Assembly (NCBI RefSeq): GCF_900167565.1
Contig: NZ_FUZV01000001.1
Coordinates: 310,001-374,000, forward strand
Direction of reading: 5' to 3'
DNA: 64,000 nucleotides
DNA from: Pseudoxanthomonas indica
Lineage (GTDB): Bacteria; Pseudomonadota; Gammaproteobacteria; Xanthomonadales; Xanthomonadaceae
The notes under the pieces were generated by a model. That model worked only from the letters and a program-made list of their open reading frames with translations, had not been told where the DNA came from and searched no databases. A program made the translations under genes and the position numbers. The first letter of the stretch is position 1. Every line of letters starts with the position of its first letter. Positions 26,793 through 35,616 of this stretch are shown one piece after another.

Positions 26793-29700
26793 ATGAATGC
26801 TTGCAAGAGAGCCCTGCTGGTCACCGCCATCGCGTCCGTGCTGGCGACACCGGCCATCGCCCAGCAACGTAGCTTCAACGTGCCCGCGCAACCCGCGGTG
26901 ACGGCCATCCCCGAACTGGCCCGCCAGGCGCAACTGCAAATCGTCGCACCGGCCGAATCGCTGCAAGGTCTGCAGACCCCGGCAATCGTCGGCGAGATGG
27001 ATGCACGCCAGGCGCTGGCCACCTTGCTGCAGGGCACGGGCCTGAGCATCGGCTCGGACGAGAACGACGTCATCCTGCTGCAGAGCGCCAGCGGCGCCGC
27101 CGCACGCAGCACCAGCGCGCAGCAGACCAGCACCGGCGGTGTGCGCGGGCGCGTGCTCAACACCGCCACCGGCGAATACGTGCGCAATGCCGAGATCCGC
27201 GTGGAAGGCACGGCCATCGTCGCCTACTCCAGCGATGGCGGCGTGTTTCGCCTGAGTGGCGTGCCGGCGGGCACGGTCACGATCGTGGTCAAGTACACCG
27301 GCCTGCAGGAGGCGCGCAGCGTGGCCAACGTGGTGGCCGGCCAGATCACCACGCTTGATGTCGCGCTCAAGGTGCCCGCCTACAGCGGCCCCGCCGCCGG
27401 CAGTGGCGATGCCACCGAGATGGACATGATCCAGGTCACCGCCAAGCGCGAAGGCACTGCCAGCGCCTTGATGGAACGCCGCGCCGCGATGAACGCCAAG
27501 AACGTGGTGGCCGCCGACAACTACGGCGCGCTGACCATGGGCGATGTCGGCGAGTTCATGAAATCCATGCCGGGCATCTCGCTGGACTACACCGAAGTGG
27601 ACGCCACCGCCGTGCGCATCGGCGGCCTCGATCCCAAGTACTCCACCTTCACCATCGATGGCGCGCGCATGGCCACCGCCACCTCCAACAACAACTCCGG
27701 CCGGCAGAACTCGTTCGAGCAGATGTCGATCACCGGCATCGAGTCGATCGAACTCAACAACACCTTGATGGCCAGCATGGACGCCGACTCGCCGGGTGGG
27801 CAAATCAACCTGCGCAGCAAGTACGCGTTCAATCGCACCGGCCGCCAGCTGGTGTTCCAGCTGGGCGCCGTGGGCACCTCCGACTCGACCCTGTCGCGCA
27901 AGTATTTCCCCGACGACAAGAAGCACTCCACGATCTATCCCTCCGGTCAGTTCGGCTATGCCGACGTGTTCCTGGACGGCCGGTTCGGCGTGGAGTTCAA
28001 CACCAGCTACAACGCCAACTACGTGCAGCAGGATCGCATCCAGACCGACTGGTCCTACCTGGCCGATGGCCGCGTGCTGCCGTATCGCGTCATGTGGCGC
28101 CCCGGTCCGAAGATGACCAGCCGCACCGCCGCCAACCTGAGCACCGACTTCCAGCTGACCGACGAGCTGGTGTTGTCGCTGCGCAGCACCTATTCGTTCT
28201 ACGACGTGGAGTACTTCAACCAGTACCAGTACCTGTACTTCGGTACCGCCACCACGTCCTACGCCACGCCGGATTCCACGCCCACCCATATCGTGGTCAA
28301 TCCCAACGGCACCAACACCCGCATCCGCACCGAGTACTCGCACCGCTACGCCGGCACGCCCACCTACACGCTGGCGCCCAAGCTGGAGTTCAAGAGCGAC
28401 ACCTTGGAAGCCACGTTGCGTGGCAGCTACTCCAGTTCGGAATTCAATTTCCGCGACAACAGCAAGGGTTTTTTCCAGCGCACCGACAGCTGGCTGACCG
28501 GCATCGGCTTCACCCTGGATCGGCCCAACGAATCGTCCAATGCCTGGCAGCTGACCCAGACCGCCGGCCGGCCCTGGGGTGATCCGAGCAACTTCAACCT
28601 CGACGCGGACATCGGCAACAACATCCGCACCGCCGAGTCGGACGCCAAGAACGAGCAATATGGCGGCTACCTGGATCTGAAGAAGCAGCTGACCGTCCAG
28701 GATTTGCCGGTGACCCTGATGGGTGGCCTGGGCAGCCGCAAGAACGACTGGCGCACCAACGAAGGTTCGTACCAGCAGTTCCAGTACGTGGGCCCGAACG
28801 GTGATCTGAGCCAGCGTGATCCGGCGGCGGTGATCCCGTGGACCCACAACTACCAGTTCGGCATCATCGGCTTCAACGCCGGCAACATGAACCAGCAGAA
28901 CTGGCGTGCCGACAGCCACTACGCCATGTACGACATCTACCGGGATCACCCGGAGTATTTCGTGCCGGACACGGTGGGCAACCTCAAGCGCCAGTTCGAC
29001 AACAACAAGCGCATCCAGGAACAGGTGGATGCCGGCTACCTGCAGGCGCAGACCCGCATCGGCGACGCCCGCTTCGACCTGGGCGTGCGCTACGAGAAAA
29101 CCCAGACCGCCGCGCGCATCGCCATGGTGCGCCCGGTCAGCGAAGTCACCGCCGCCGGCCTGTCGGTCAGCACCGTCGAAGGCCTGATGTACCAGTACCA
29201 CAACGGCCAGACCTCGACCCGCCATGGCGAGTACGCGGACTGGTTCTACAGCGGCGGCGTCAAGTACGACTTCACCGACAAGCTGGTGGGCCAGCTGGCC
29301 TTCAGCGATTCCATCCTGCGCCCGGACTACGGCAACCTGGGCGGCGTGGTCTCGGTCAATGACGACACCCAGATCGTCACCGTGCCCAATCCCGAGCTCA
29401 AGCCCGAGCATTCCACCAAGTACTACGCCAGCCTGCAGTACTACCTGGAGCCGTCGGGCATTGTCGGCCTGTCGTACTACAAGCTGGACATGACCGACAT
29501 GCAGGTCACCGGCATCACGGTCGATCCGGAAGACGTCGGCTTCGATCCGGACGAGTACGCCGGCTACACCTTTCGTAGCGCGCAGAACGTGCCGGGCAAG
29601 AGCACCAATGAAGGCCTGACCCTGGAATACAGCCAGCAGCTGACCTTCCTGCCGGGCGCGTTGCGTGGTTTGAGCTTGTATGGTTCGTTCACTTCGGTGC

Positions 29701-30050
29701 GACCGGATGGCGAACGCCAGAACGTGCCCGAGCAGATCGCCAACTGGGGCGTGCGCTACAACTATGGCCGCTTCGATCTGCAGATCAACGGCAACCGCCA
29801 GGGCGACTACCGGGTCAGCGCGCTCAGCAACACGCCCACCACCGCCAACAACGGCATCCTGTACCACACCTCGCGCGAGCTCTGGAACATCAGCGCCAGC
29901 TACAAGCTGAGCAAGAACGTCGAACTGCAGTTGGCCGGCCGCAACATCTTCAACGAGCCGGACATCATCTACTCCAACGTAAAGAGCCGCGTGCAGCAGT
30001 ACACGGTGTACGGCTCGATGTGGAATCTCGGCATCAAGGCGAGCTTCTGA
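26793..30050 (+). CDS. TonB-dependent receptor with N-terminal signalling domain
   Basis: 1085 residues. Signal peptide (ends AIAQQ); STN signalling domain at about 25-105 (FNVPAQPAVTAIPELARQAQ); carboxypeptidase-regulatory-like beta domain at about 115-200; plug with GDVGEFMKSMPGISLDY and VRIGGLDPKYSTFTIDGARM; then a 22-strand-type barrel ending IKASF. The STN domain is what contacts FecR-type partners, which sit directly upstream. The downstream gene is a PhoD phosphatase, so a phosphorylated or phosphodiester compound is the best guess for the substrate. Confidence 0.9.
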   Translation: MNACKRALLVTAIASVLATPAIAQQRSFNVPAQPAVTAIPELARQAQLQIVAPAESLQGLQTPAIVGEMDARQALATLLQGTGLSIGSDENDVILLQSASGAAARSTSAQQTSTGGVRGRVLNTATGEYVRNAEIRVEGTAIVAYSSDGGVFRLSGVPAGTVTIVVKYTGLQEARSVANVVAGQITTLDVALKVPAYSGPAAGSGDATEMDMIQVTAKREGTASALMERRAAMNAKNVVAADNYGALTMGDVGEFMKSMPGISLDYTEVDATAVRIGGLDPKYSTFTIDGARMATATSNNNSGRQNSFEQMSITGIESIELNNTLMASMDADSPGGQINLRSKYAFNRTGRQLVFQLGAVGTSDSTLSRKYFPDDKKHSTIYPSGQFGYADVFLDGRFGVEFNTSYNANYVQQDRIQTDWSYLADGRVLPYRVMWRPGPKMTSRTAANLSTDFQLTDELVLSLRSTYSFYDVEYFNQYQYLYFGTATTSYATPDSTPTHIVVNPNGTNTRIRTEYSHRYAGTPTYTLAPKLEFKSDTLEATLRGSYSSSEFNFRDNSKGFFQRTDSWLTGIGFTLDRPNESSNAWQLTQTAGRPWGDPSNFNLDADIGNNIRTAESDAKNEQYGGYLDLKKQLTVQDLPVTLMGGLGSRKNDWRTNEGSYQQFQYVGPNGDLSQRDPAAVIPWTHNYQFGIIGFNAGNMNQQNWRADSHYAMYDIYRDHPEYFVPDTVGNLKRQFDNNKRIQEQVDAGYLQAQTRIGDARFDLGVRYEKTQTAARIAMVRPVSEVTAAGLSVSTVEGLMYQYHNGQTSTRHGEYADWFYSGGVKYDFTDKLVGQLAFSDSILRPDYGNLGGVVSVNDDTQIVTVPNPELKPEHSTKYYASLQYYLEPSGIVGLSYYKLDMTDMQVTGITVDPEDVGFDPDEYAGYTFRSAQNVPGKSTNEGLTLEYSQQLTFLPGALRGLSLYGSFTSVRPDGERQNVPEQIANWGVRYNYGRFDLQINGNRQGDYRVSALSNTPTTANNGILYHTSRELWNISASYKLSKNVELQLAGRNIFNEPDIIYSNVKSRVQQYTVYGSMWNLGIKASF

Positions 30051-30052
30051 AC

Positions 30053-31261
30053 ATGGCCACCTCTTACTGGTGGCAACGGCGCCGCAGTGTCGGCGCGGGA
30101 TGGCAGGCGCGCATGGGCATGCCGAGGCTGCTCGTCGGGGTCATGCTCGCTTGCGCGCCGGTGGTCCCTGCCTACGCCGGACAATCTACGACGCCGGCGC
30201 TGCCCCTGGTCCAGGAGGCAGGCAGCTGGGACGCCGGCCACGTGCAGGGCATCGCCGTGGATGAGCGCAACGGCTTTGTCTACTACTCCTTCACCACGCT
30301 GCTGGCCAAGGTCGCCTTCGACGGCACGCTGGTCGGCACGCTGCAAGGGTGGACGGGGCACCTGGGCGATCTGGACTTCAACGCCGCCGACGGCAAGGTC
30401 TACGGCTCGCTGGAATACAAGGACGACCAGGCCTTCTACATCGCCGTCATCGATGTGTCGCGCATCGACCGCATCGGCATGCAGGCCAGCCGCAGCGATC
30501 TGATGCAGACGGTCTACCTGGCCGAAGTGGCCAAGGACTACACCGCCGATGTCGATGGTGATGGTCGCTTCGACGGCAACGTCGCCGACACCGCGGATCA
30601 CCGCTACGGCTGCTCGGGCATCGATGGCGTTGGCTTCGGCCCGGCATTTGGTCGCACGGATGGCCCGCGCTATCTGACCGTCGCCTACGGCATCTATGCC
30701 AACACCGCACGCAGCGACAACGATCACCAGGTGCTGTTGCAGTACGACGTCAGCGACTGGGGCAAATTCGCTCAGCCATTGACGGAAGCCTCGCCCCATC
30801 ACAGTGGGCCGGTGGATCTGCGCGGCAAGTATTTCCTGCATACGGGCAATACCAGTTACGGCGTGCAGACCTTGGCCTACGACGATGCACGGCAGCGCTG
30901 GTGGCTGGGCGTGTATCGCGGCAAGAAGGCAGCGTTCCCCAATTACGGCCTGTTTGCGGTCGATGCCCGCATCCCGCCGCGCGCGGCCGATTTGCCGGGC
31001 GTGCCTGCCGCTAACGGCTCCGGCTGGGAGCAGGCCAGCGTGCTGAGCCTGGCCGATGACGGTCTGCATGACGCCGCGACCGGCATTCGCGGTTGGCAGC
31101 AGAAGGCCGATGTCGGCTTCCAACCCGTGGGCCCGGGCCAGTACCTGCTGGCAACCAACACCGGCGGCAAAGGCGCGCACGGCGCGGTGCTGCAGTTGAT
31201 GCGCTGGAGTGGCGATGCCTCGCACCCCTTCGTGCCCGTCGCGGCGGAGGCCAAGCCATGA
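30053..31261 (+). CDS. Secreted protein of unknown function in the receptor-PhoD unit
   Basis: 402 residues from ATG 30053, two bases after the receptor stop. N-terminal signal peptide ending VPAYAGQS. The mature protein has repeated blade-like segments (GIAVDERNGFVYYSFTT, LGDLDFNAADGKVYGSLEYK, RYLTVAYGIYANTARSDN) and an Asp-rich DVDGDGRFDGN loop that looks like a calcium site. This suggests a beta-propeller, but I recognise no named family. It may bind or process the substrate before uptake. The stop overlaps the phoD start by four bases. Confidence 0.65.
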   Translation: MATSYWWQRRRSVGAGWQARMGMPRLLVGVMLACAPVVPAYAGQSTTPALPLVQEAGSWDAGHVQGIAVDERNGFVYYSFTTLLAKVAFDGTLVGTLQGWTGHLGDLDFNAADGKVYGSLEYKDDQAFYIAVIDVSRIDRIGMQASRSDLMQTVYLAEVAKDYTADVDGDGRFDGNVADTADHRYGCSGIDGVGFGPAFGRTDGPRYLTVAYGIYANTARSDNDHQVLLQYDVSDWGKFAQPLTEASPHHSGPVDLRGKYFLHTGNTSYGVQTLAYDDARQRWWLGVYRGKKAAFPNYGLFAVDARIPPRAADLPGVPAANGSGWEQASVLSLADDGLHDAATGIRGWQQKADVGFQPVGPGQYLLATNTGGKGAHGAVLQLMRWSGDASHPFVPVAAEAKP

Positions 31262-32901
31262 GCCTCAAACTGGATCGTCGCCGCCTGATCATCGGCGGCA
31301 GCATCGGCCTGGGCGCGCTGATGCTGCCGCTCGGCCGCAGCATCGCCGCCGACGTTTTTGCCGCCAAGGGCTACACCCACAACGTGGCCAGTGGCGAACC
31401 CGCCGCCGACGCCATGCTGCTATGGACGCGCTACGTGCCTGCCGCAGGCGTGGACGAAGTGGATCTGCGTGCGGAAATCGCGCTGGATGCCGGCTTTACC
31501 CGCGTGGTTGCCGGCGGCAGCGTGCGCACCGGCGGCTGGCGTGACTGGACCGCCAAGATCCGGCTGGCGGATTTGCAACCGGGCACGCGCTACTTCTATC
31601 GCTTCATCGCGCCGGATGGATCGATGTCGCCGGTCGGCCGCACCCGCACCCTGCCAGTGGGCCAGGTGGATCGCTTCGGCCTGGCGGTGTTTTCCTGTTC
31701 CAACCTGCCGATGGGCTGGTTCAACGCCTACGCGCATGCGGCGGCCCGCGAGGATCTGGATCTGTGGCTGCACGTCGGCGACTACATTTACGAATACGGC
31801 ATCGGTGCGTACAAGGACAAGGATCGCGTCGCCGCGCGCCAGGTTTTGCCGGCGCACGATCACGAGATGATCAGCCTGCTCGACTACCGCCTGCGCTTCG
31901 CCTGCTATCGCGCTGATCCGGACCTGCAGAAGCTGCACCAGCTGGCGCCGATGGTCGCGCTGTGGGACGACCACGAGATCACCAACGACAGCTGGGAAGG
32001 CGGCGCGCAGAACCACCAGCCCGATGCCGATGGCGACTGGAATACCCGCCGCGCGGCGGCGGTGCAGGCCTATCGCGAATGGCTGCCCGTATCGGAAGAA
32101 CCGTGGAAGGCCTATCCGATCGGCAGCCTCGCGACCCTGTACCGCACCGAGTCGCGGCTGTTGGCGCGTACCCGCCCACCCGGCGCGGAGTTGGCCGCCG
32201 CCCATCAGGCCGGCAATCCGGACGTGGCGCTGGCACAGTTCCGTGATGGCGTCTGGCAGGATCCCGCCGCCACCATGCTCGGCAGCGAGCAGGAGCTGTG
32301 GCTGGCGCAGGCACTGCGCGACAACGCGCGTACCTCCACATGGCAACTGCTCGGCATGGCCACGATCATCGGGCGCACCCTGATGCCTGCGTCCCTGCCC
32401 GACTGGGTGCGGCCGGAAGCGGGCGAGAAGACCGTCGCCAAGTTCAAGCGCGATGTGCGCGCGTCCAAACTCGGTGTGCCGATGTGGATGGATCGCTGGG
32501 ATGGCTACCCGCAGGCGCGCTCACGCCTGCTGCGCGCCGCGCAACAGGCCGATGCCGATCTGGTGATGCTGTCGGGCGACAGCCACAACGCCTGGGCGTA
32601 TTCGTTGCAGGAGGACGGGCAACCGGCAGGCGTCGAGTTCGCCGGTCATGCGGTGACGTCCAACGGCATGGAGGGATCCATCGGCGCGGATCCCGCGCGC
32701 GTCGCCCGCGCCTTCGTGGAAGCCAATCCGGAACTGGTCTGGGCCGACACCAGCCGGCGCGGTTACATGATGGTCGACGTGACGCCGCAGAAGGTCAGCA
32801 GCGAATGGTTGTTCCTGCGGACGGTGAAGGCACGCAGCATCGACCTGGCGGGCCGTCACCGGATGGAAGCGGCGCGGGGGCGACGCAGCTTGCGCGGGTG
32901 A
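31258..32901 (+). CDS. phoD: PhoD-type alkaline phosphatase / phosphodiesterase
   Basis: 547 residues from ATG 31258. Twin-arginine signal RRRLIIGGS, so exported folded. A PhoD N-terminal beta domain (GYTHNVASGEPAADAMLLWT) precedes the metallophosphatase domain with His172-VG-Asp175 (HVGDYIYEYG), WDDHEITND (Asp237, Asp238, His239) and SGDSHN (Asp441, His443). Family members use calcium and iron to release phosphate from mono- and diesters. It is the last gene of the sigma-FecR-receptor unit, so its expression probably follows substrate sensing by the receptor. Confidence 0.9.
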   Translation: MSLKLDRRRLIIGGSIGLGALMLPLGRSIAADVFAAKGYTHNVASGEPAADAMLLWTRYVPAAGVDEVDLRAEIALDAGFTRVVAGGSVRTGGWRDWTAKIRLADLQPGTRYFYRFIAPDGSMSPVGRTRTLPVGQVDRFGLAVFSCSNLPMGWFNAYAHAAAREDLDLWLHVGDYIYEYGIGAYKDKDRVAARQVLPAHDHEMISLLDYRLRFACYRADPDLQKLHQLAPMVALWDDHEITNDSWEGGAQNHQPDADGDWNTRRAAAVQAYREWLPVSEEPWKAYPIGSLATLYRTESRLLARTRPPGAELAAAHQAGNPDVALAQFRDGVWQDPAATMLGSEQELWLAQALRDNARTSTWQLLGMATIIGRTLMPASLPDWVRPEAGEKTVAKFKRDVRASKLGVPMWMDRWDGYPQARSRLLRAAQQADADLVMLSGDSHNAWAYSLQEDGQPAGVEFAGHAVTSNGMEGSIGADPARVARAFVEANPELVWADTSRRGYMMVDVTPQKVSSEWLFLRTVKARSIDLAGRHRMEAARGRRSLRG

Positions 32902-32910
32902 CGGGTGAGC

Positions 32911-33387
32911 CTATTGGGCCGGCCCATGGTCATAGCTCAACACCCGGTGCATCTGCCACGCGCCGTCCTTGAGCTTGAACAGCGTGGTGAAGCGCGCCTG
33001 CCCATCCAGGCGTTCGGGCTTGCCGGTTTCCAACACGTAAAAACGATGCGTGCCGGACAGCAGGCCGTAACCGCCGTTGAGGTGATGGAATTCAAGGCTG
33101 CCTTCCACCAGCTCGCGACGCAGGTGGAAGTCCGGGTTGGAACACAGGTTGTTGCGGATGGAATCGACCAGCGCCTTGCGGCCCAGGGTCAGCCCGCCCT
33201 TGTCGTGGTAGAACTCCACGTCCTGCGAGATCAGCGGGTCCATCGCAGCGGTGTCGCAGGCGTTGTAGGCCCGCCAGAACTGCGCATCGGCGCTGCGGAT
33301 CTGTTCGCCTTCCTCCGCGGGCGTGGCGGCATGCGCGGGCAACGCAGCAAGTGCTAGCAGGGTGAAGGCGTATCGGGCCAGGGCCAT
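32911..33387 (-). CDS. Secreted NTF2-like (DUF4440-type) protein
   Basis: 158 residues with a signal peptide ending LPAHAA. The mature part has the SnoaL/DUF4440 pattern: IRSADAQFWRAYNACDTAAM, LISQDVEFYHDKGGLTLGR and the C-terminal strand GAWQMHRVLSYDHG. Proteins of this fold are small cone-shaped enzymes or binding proteins of varied function, and a role cannot be given. It converges on phoD with 9 bases between the stops. Confidence 0.75.
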   Translation of the reverse strand: MALARYAFTLLALAALPAHAATPAEEGEQIRSADAQFWRAYNACDTAAMDPLISQDVEFYHDKGGLTLGRKALVDSIRNNLCSNPDFHLRRELVEGSLEFHHLNGGYGLLSGTHRFYVLETGKPERLDGQARFTTLFKLKDGAWQMHRVLSYDHGPAQ

Positions 33388-33531
33388 GGCGATGCTCCGG
33401 GAAGGCAGGCTGCATTGGAACGCCGGGCCTGCCCGCTGTCACCGCCCGGAAGTCACGGCCCCGCCGCTGCGACGGGATTCTGCCTGGGGCATCGACGTGT
33501 CCGGATGCAGGTCGATGGCGCCGGTCGCACC

Positions 33532-33948
33532 TCAGTCCGCCTGTGCCAGCAGTACCTCGGTCTGGTGGTCAGGTCCGGGGAGTTTTCCCAGCGCCGAGGC
33601 GAACACCGATTCCGGATTCGAAGCGCGCGCAAACAAGGTCATGCACGAGACGAACTTCAGGTAATCGACATCGCCGAAAATCTCGCGCGGGGCCACGCCC
33701 GAACGCACCACCGCGCGCGTGATTTCTTCCAACCTGGCGCCCAGCACCGGATGCGCGAGATAGTCCCTGGCTTCCTGCAGATCGCGGATGCCGTACGTGT
33801 GCGCCATCGCGCTGCGACCCAGCCCACGCAACTGCGGGAAGATGTACCACATCCAGTGCGTGCGCTTGCGGCCCTGCCCGACTTCGCTCAAGGCGACCGG
33901 ATACACCTGCTGCTGTGCCTCGACAAAGCGTTGCAGATCATCGTGCAT
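33532..33948 (-). CDS. DUF1810 protein
   Basis: 138 residues with the strong DUF1810 signature: LQRFVEAQQQVYPVALSEV, GRKRTHWMWYIFPQLRGLG and LAHPVLGARLEEITRAV. The family is widespread and has no firmly established function that I know of. It is 27 bases downstream of arr on the same strand and likely co-transcribed. Confidence 0.85.
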   Translation of the reverse strand: MHDDLQRFVEAQQQVYPVALSEVGQGRKRTHWMWYIFPQLRGLGRSAMAHTYGIRDLQEARDYLAHPVLGARLEEITRAVVRSGVAPREIFGDVDYLKFVSCMTLFARASNPESVFASALGKLPGPDHQTEVLLAQAD

Positions 33949-33975
33949 GGGCCGGAGTTCCTCAATGGGTGGAAG

Positions 33976-34377
33976 TCAGTCCTCGATGGCCTCGATGCCC
34001 TGCTCTTTCAAGACCGCCAGGCGATCATGCATTTCCTGCAACCGTTCCGGGCTGTGGCCTTGCCATTCCTTCACCTCGCCGACCACGCGGAAGGGCTGAC
34101 GCGAACGGTACGACAAGGTGGGATTGCCGGGATAGCGTTGGTTGGTCAGATTGGGATCGTCTTCGATTTCGCCGGTCGGCTCGACGATGTAGATGCGCCC
34201 GCGCCCGCTGCCCACGGCGAGTTCCGCGCCCCAGATGGCCGCATCCAGGGTCGCGGTCAGGTAGACGAATCTGGCCTGGTTGCGCTTGCCGAAGTTGGAG
34301 GCATGGCCGGCCGTGATCAGATCGCCCGGCTGCAGATCGGCCCGGGTGCCGTGGTAGTAGATCGGCTCTTGCGTCAT
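33976..34377 (-). CDS. arr: Rifamycin ADP-ribosyltransferase Arr
   Basis: 133 residues from ATG 34377. Matches the Arr family over its whole length: YYHGTRADLQPGDLI, SNFGKRNQARFVYLTATLDA, AIWGAELAVGSGRGRIYIVE, EDDPNLTNQRYPGNPT and VVGEVKEWQGHSPE. Arr transfers ADP-ribose from NAD to the C23 hydroxyl of rifamycins and inactivates them. No integron or transposase is nearby, so this looks like a resident chromosomal copy. It is followed by a DUF1810 gene. Confidence 0.93.
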   Translation of the reverse strand: MTQEPIYYHGTRADLQPGDLITAGHASNFGKRNQARFVYLTATLDAAIWGAELAVGSGRGRIYIVEPTGEIEDDPNLTNQRYPGNPTLSYRSRQPFRVVGEVKEWQGHSPERLQEMHDRLAVLKEQGIEAIED

Positions 34378-34438
34378 TGCATTACTCCGCTTGGCTGCCT
34401 TGGCGACAGGCCGGCGATGCTGCATCACGCGCCGGGGC

Positions 34439-34467
34439 TTGCTGCAAGCCCCCCGGCGTTATATACA
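34439..34467 (+). promoter_or_regulatory. Candidate promoter upstream of the DUF4239-like gene
   Basis: TTGCTG (34439-34444) and TATACA (34462-34467) are separated by 17 bases. The A/T-rich -10 stands out in GC-rich surroundings. An expected start near 34474 would fall immediately before the hairpin at 34477. Confidence 0.4.
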
Positions 34468-34476
34468 TTGAGGGTG

Positions 34477-34502
34477 GGAGGCGCGGCGCGCCTCCTTTTT
34501 TT
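34477..34502 (+). terminator. Intrinsic terminator with no gene upstream on its strand
   Basis: Perfect 8-bp stem GGAGGCGC / GCGCCTCC, 3-nt loop, then seven T residues. The only flanking genes are arr (minus strand, reading away) and the DUF4239-like gene (plus strand, starting 105 bases later). It therefore terminates either a short RNA or the leader of the next gene. A second hairpin with arms around 34431-34457 lies just upstream. Confidence 0.7.
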
Positions 34503-34607
34503 GTCCAGTACATTTACTGAGCACTGATGCCGCGCCCTTTCGCTAACGTTGCGATCGGCGCGGCGGCATCGACCTGGCCGGCGCCGCATCTGCCCAGGAG
34601 GCCCGCC

Positions 34608-35399
34608 GTGTCGCTGACGTCCTTCGACTTCCTTTCCATGCCGCTGTGGCTGATCGGCGTGCTGTTGTTCATCGCCCTGGTGGCGGCGCGCGAAGTCGGC
34701 TACGTGGCCCGGCGCAGGCTCAAGCCGAGCCGCGAGGAAAATGACGACACCTTCGCGATGAACTCGGTGCTGGGCATGCTGGCGCTGCTGATTGGGTTTT
34801 CCTTTTCCATCGCCTTGAACCGCTACGAGAGCCGCCGGCAGCTGGTGGTGCAGGAAGCCAATGCGATTGGCACGACCTGGCTGCGGACCGACCTCCTCGC
34901 GCAGCAGGACCGCGCGCAGATGCAGGCGCTCCTGATCCGCTACGTGGACGCCCGTATCCAATACGGCGAGGGCGCCAGCGGGTGGGCCGAGAACGCGGAA
35001 TTCGCCAAGACCGAGGTGCTGCAGGGCGAGCTGTGGTCATTGCTGATGCGGGTAGTGGCGCCCTATGGCGATTCGCCGCGCGGTTCCCTGCTCGTCACCA
35101 CCACCAACGAGGCCATCGACCTGGCCGCCGCCCGCCACGCCGAACGCCAGGCGCACATCCCGGCCCGCATCCTGCGGATGCTGCTGCTGTTTGCCCTGAT
35201 CGCGGCGGCCCTGGTGGGCTACGAGCGGGGCTCGCAACGGCGCGCGACCACCTTGCTGCTGCTCTTGATCGCGCTGGCCGGCACCCTGGTCCTGGACCTG
35301 GACCGGCCCAGCACCGGGCTGATCACCGTGCCGCAGGAACCCCTGCACGACCTGCGCCGGTCGATCTCGGCGATTCCGGTCCAGCCGCCCCCGGCATGA
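34608..35399 (+). CDS. DUF4239 / bestrophin-like membrane protein
   Basis: 263 residues from GTG 34608, chosen because CAGGAGG sits correctly upstream; an in-frame start 81 bases earlier is possible. Two N-terminal helices (MPLWLIGVLLFIALVAA and MLALLIGFSFSIALNRY), a soluble middle with QLVVQEANAIGTTWLRTDLL, and two C-terminal helices (ILRMLLLFALIAAALVGYE and TTLLLLLIALAGTLVLDLD). The pattern matches DUF4239, thought to be bestrophin-like channels. Role unknown. Confidence 0.7.
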   Translation: MSLTSFDFLSMPLWLIGVLLFIALVAAREVGYVARRRLKPSREENDDTFAMNSVLGMLALLIGFSFSIALNRYESRRQLVVQEANAIGTTWLRTDLLAQQDRAQMQALLIRYVDARIQYGEGASGWAENAEFAKTEVLQGELWSLLMRVVAPYGDSPRGSLLVTTTNEAIDLAAARHAERQAHIPARILRMLLLFALIAAALVGYERGSQRRATTLLLLLIALAGTLVLDLDRPSTGLITVPQEPLHDLRRSISAIPVQPPPA

Positions 35400-35558
35400 C
35401 CTCCGGACGGAGGCTTCCGGGGGATGGACCGGCACCGGCCAGCCCCCAAAACTATCGCAACCCCATCGGCCGGCCGATAGCGCTAACCCCAAACCGGGCA
35501 CGATCCGACGAGATGAATACGGGATTCCGTCGATTTGAGGCCCAAAGTAAAAAAAATA

Positions 35559-35588
35559 TTGGGTGTCCCCGAAAAGTTGTGCTATACC
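35559..35588 (+). promoter_or_regulatory. Candidate promoter for the second TetR gene
   Basis: TTGGGT (35559-35564) and TATACC (35583-35588) with an 18-base spacer and a TGC extension before the -10. This region, from 35400 to 35720, carries no confident gene and includes an A-rich run at 35548-35560 and the palindromic TGCCAAATGGCA downstream. Confidence 0.35.
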
Positions 35589-35616
35589 TGAATCGAATCA
35601 GTACGAGACGAAACGA

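Noticed and set aside
26628..29867. 1079-codon minus-strand frame opposite the TonB receptor
   Set aside because: Shadow frame; the plus strand has signal peptide, STN, plug and barrel features.
33976..34502. Integron cassette or attC site around arr
   Set aside because: Arr genes are often cassette-borne, but no integrase or attC-like core sites (RYYYAAC / GTTRRRY) were found, and the hairpins present are a terminator and a GC stem.
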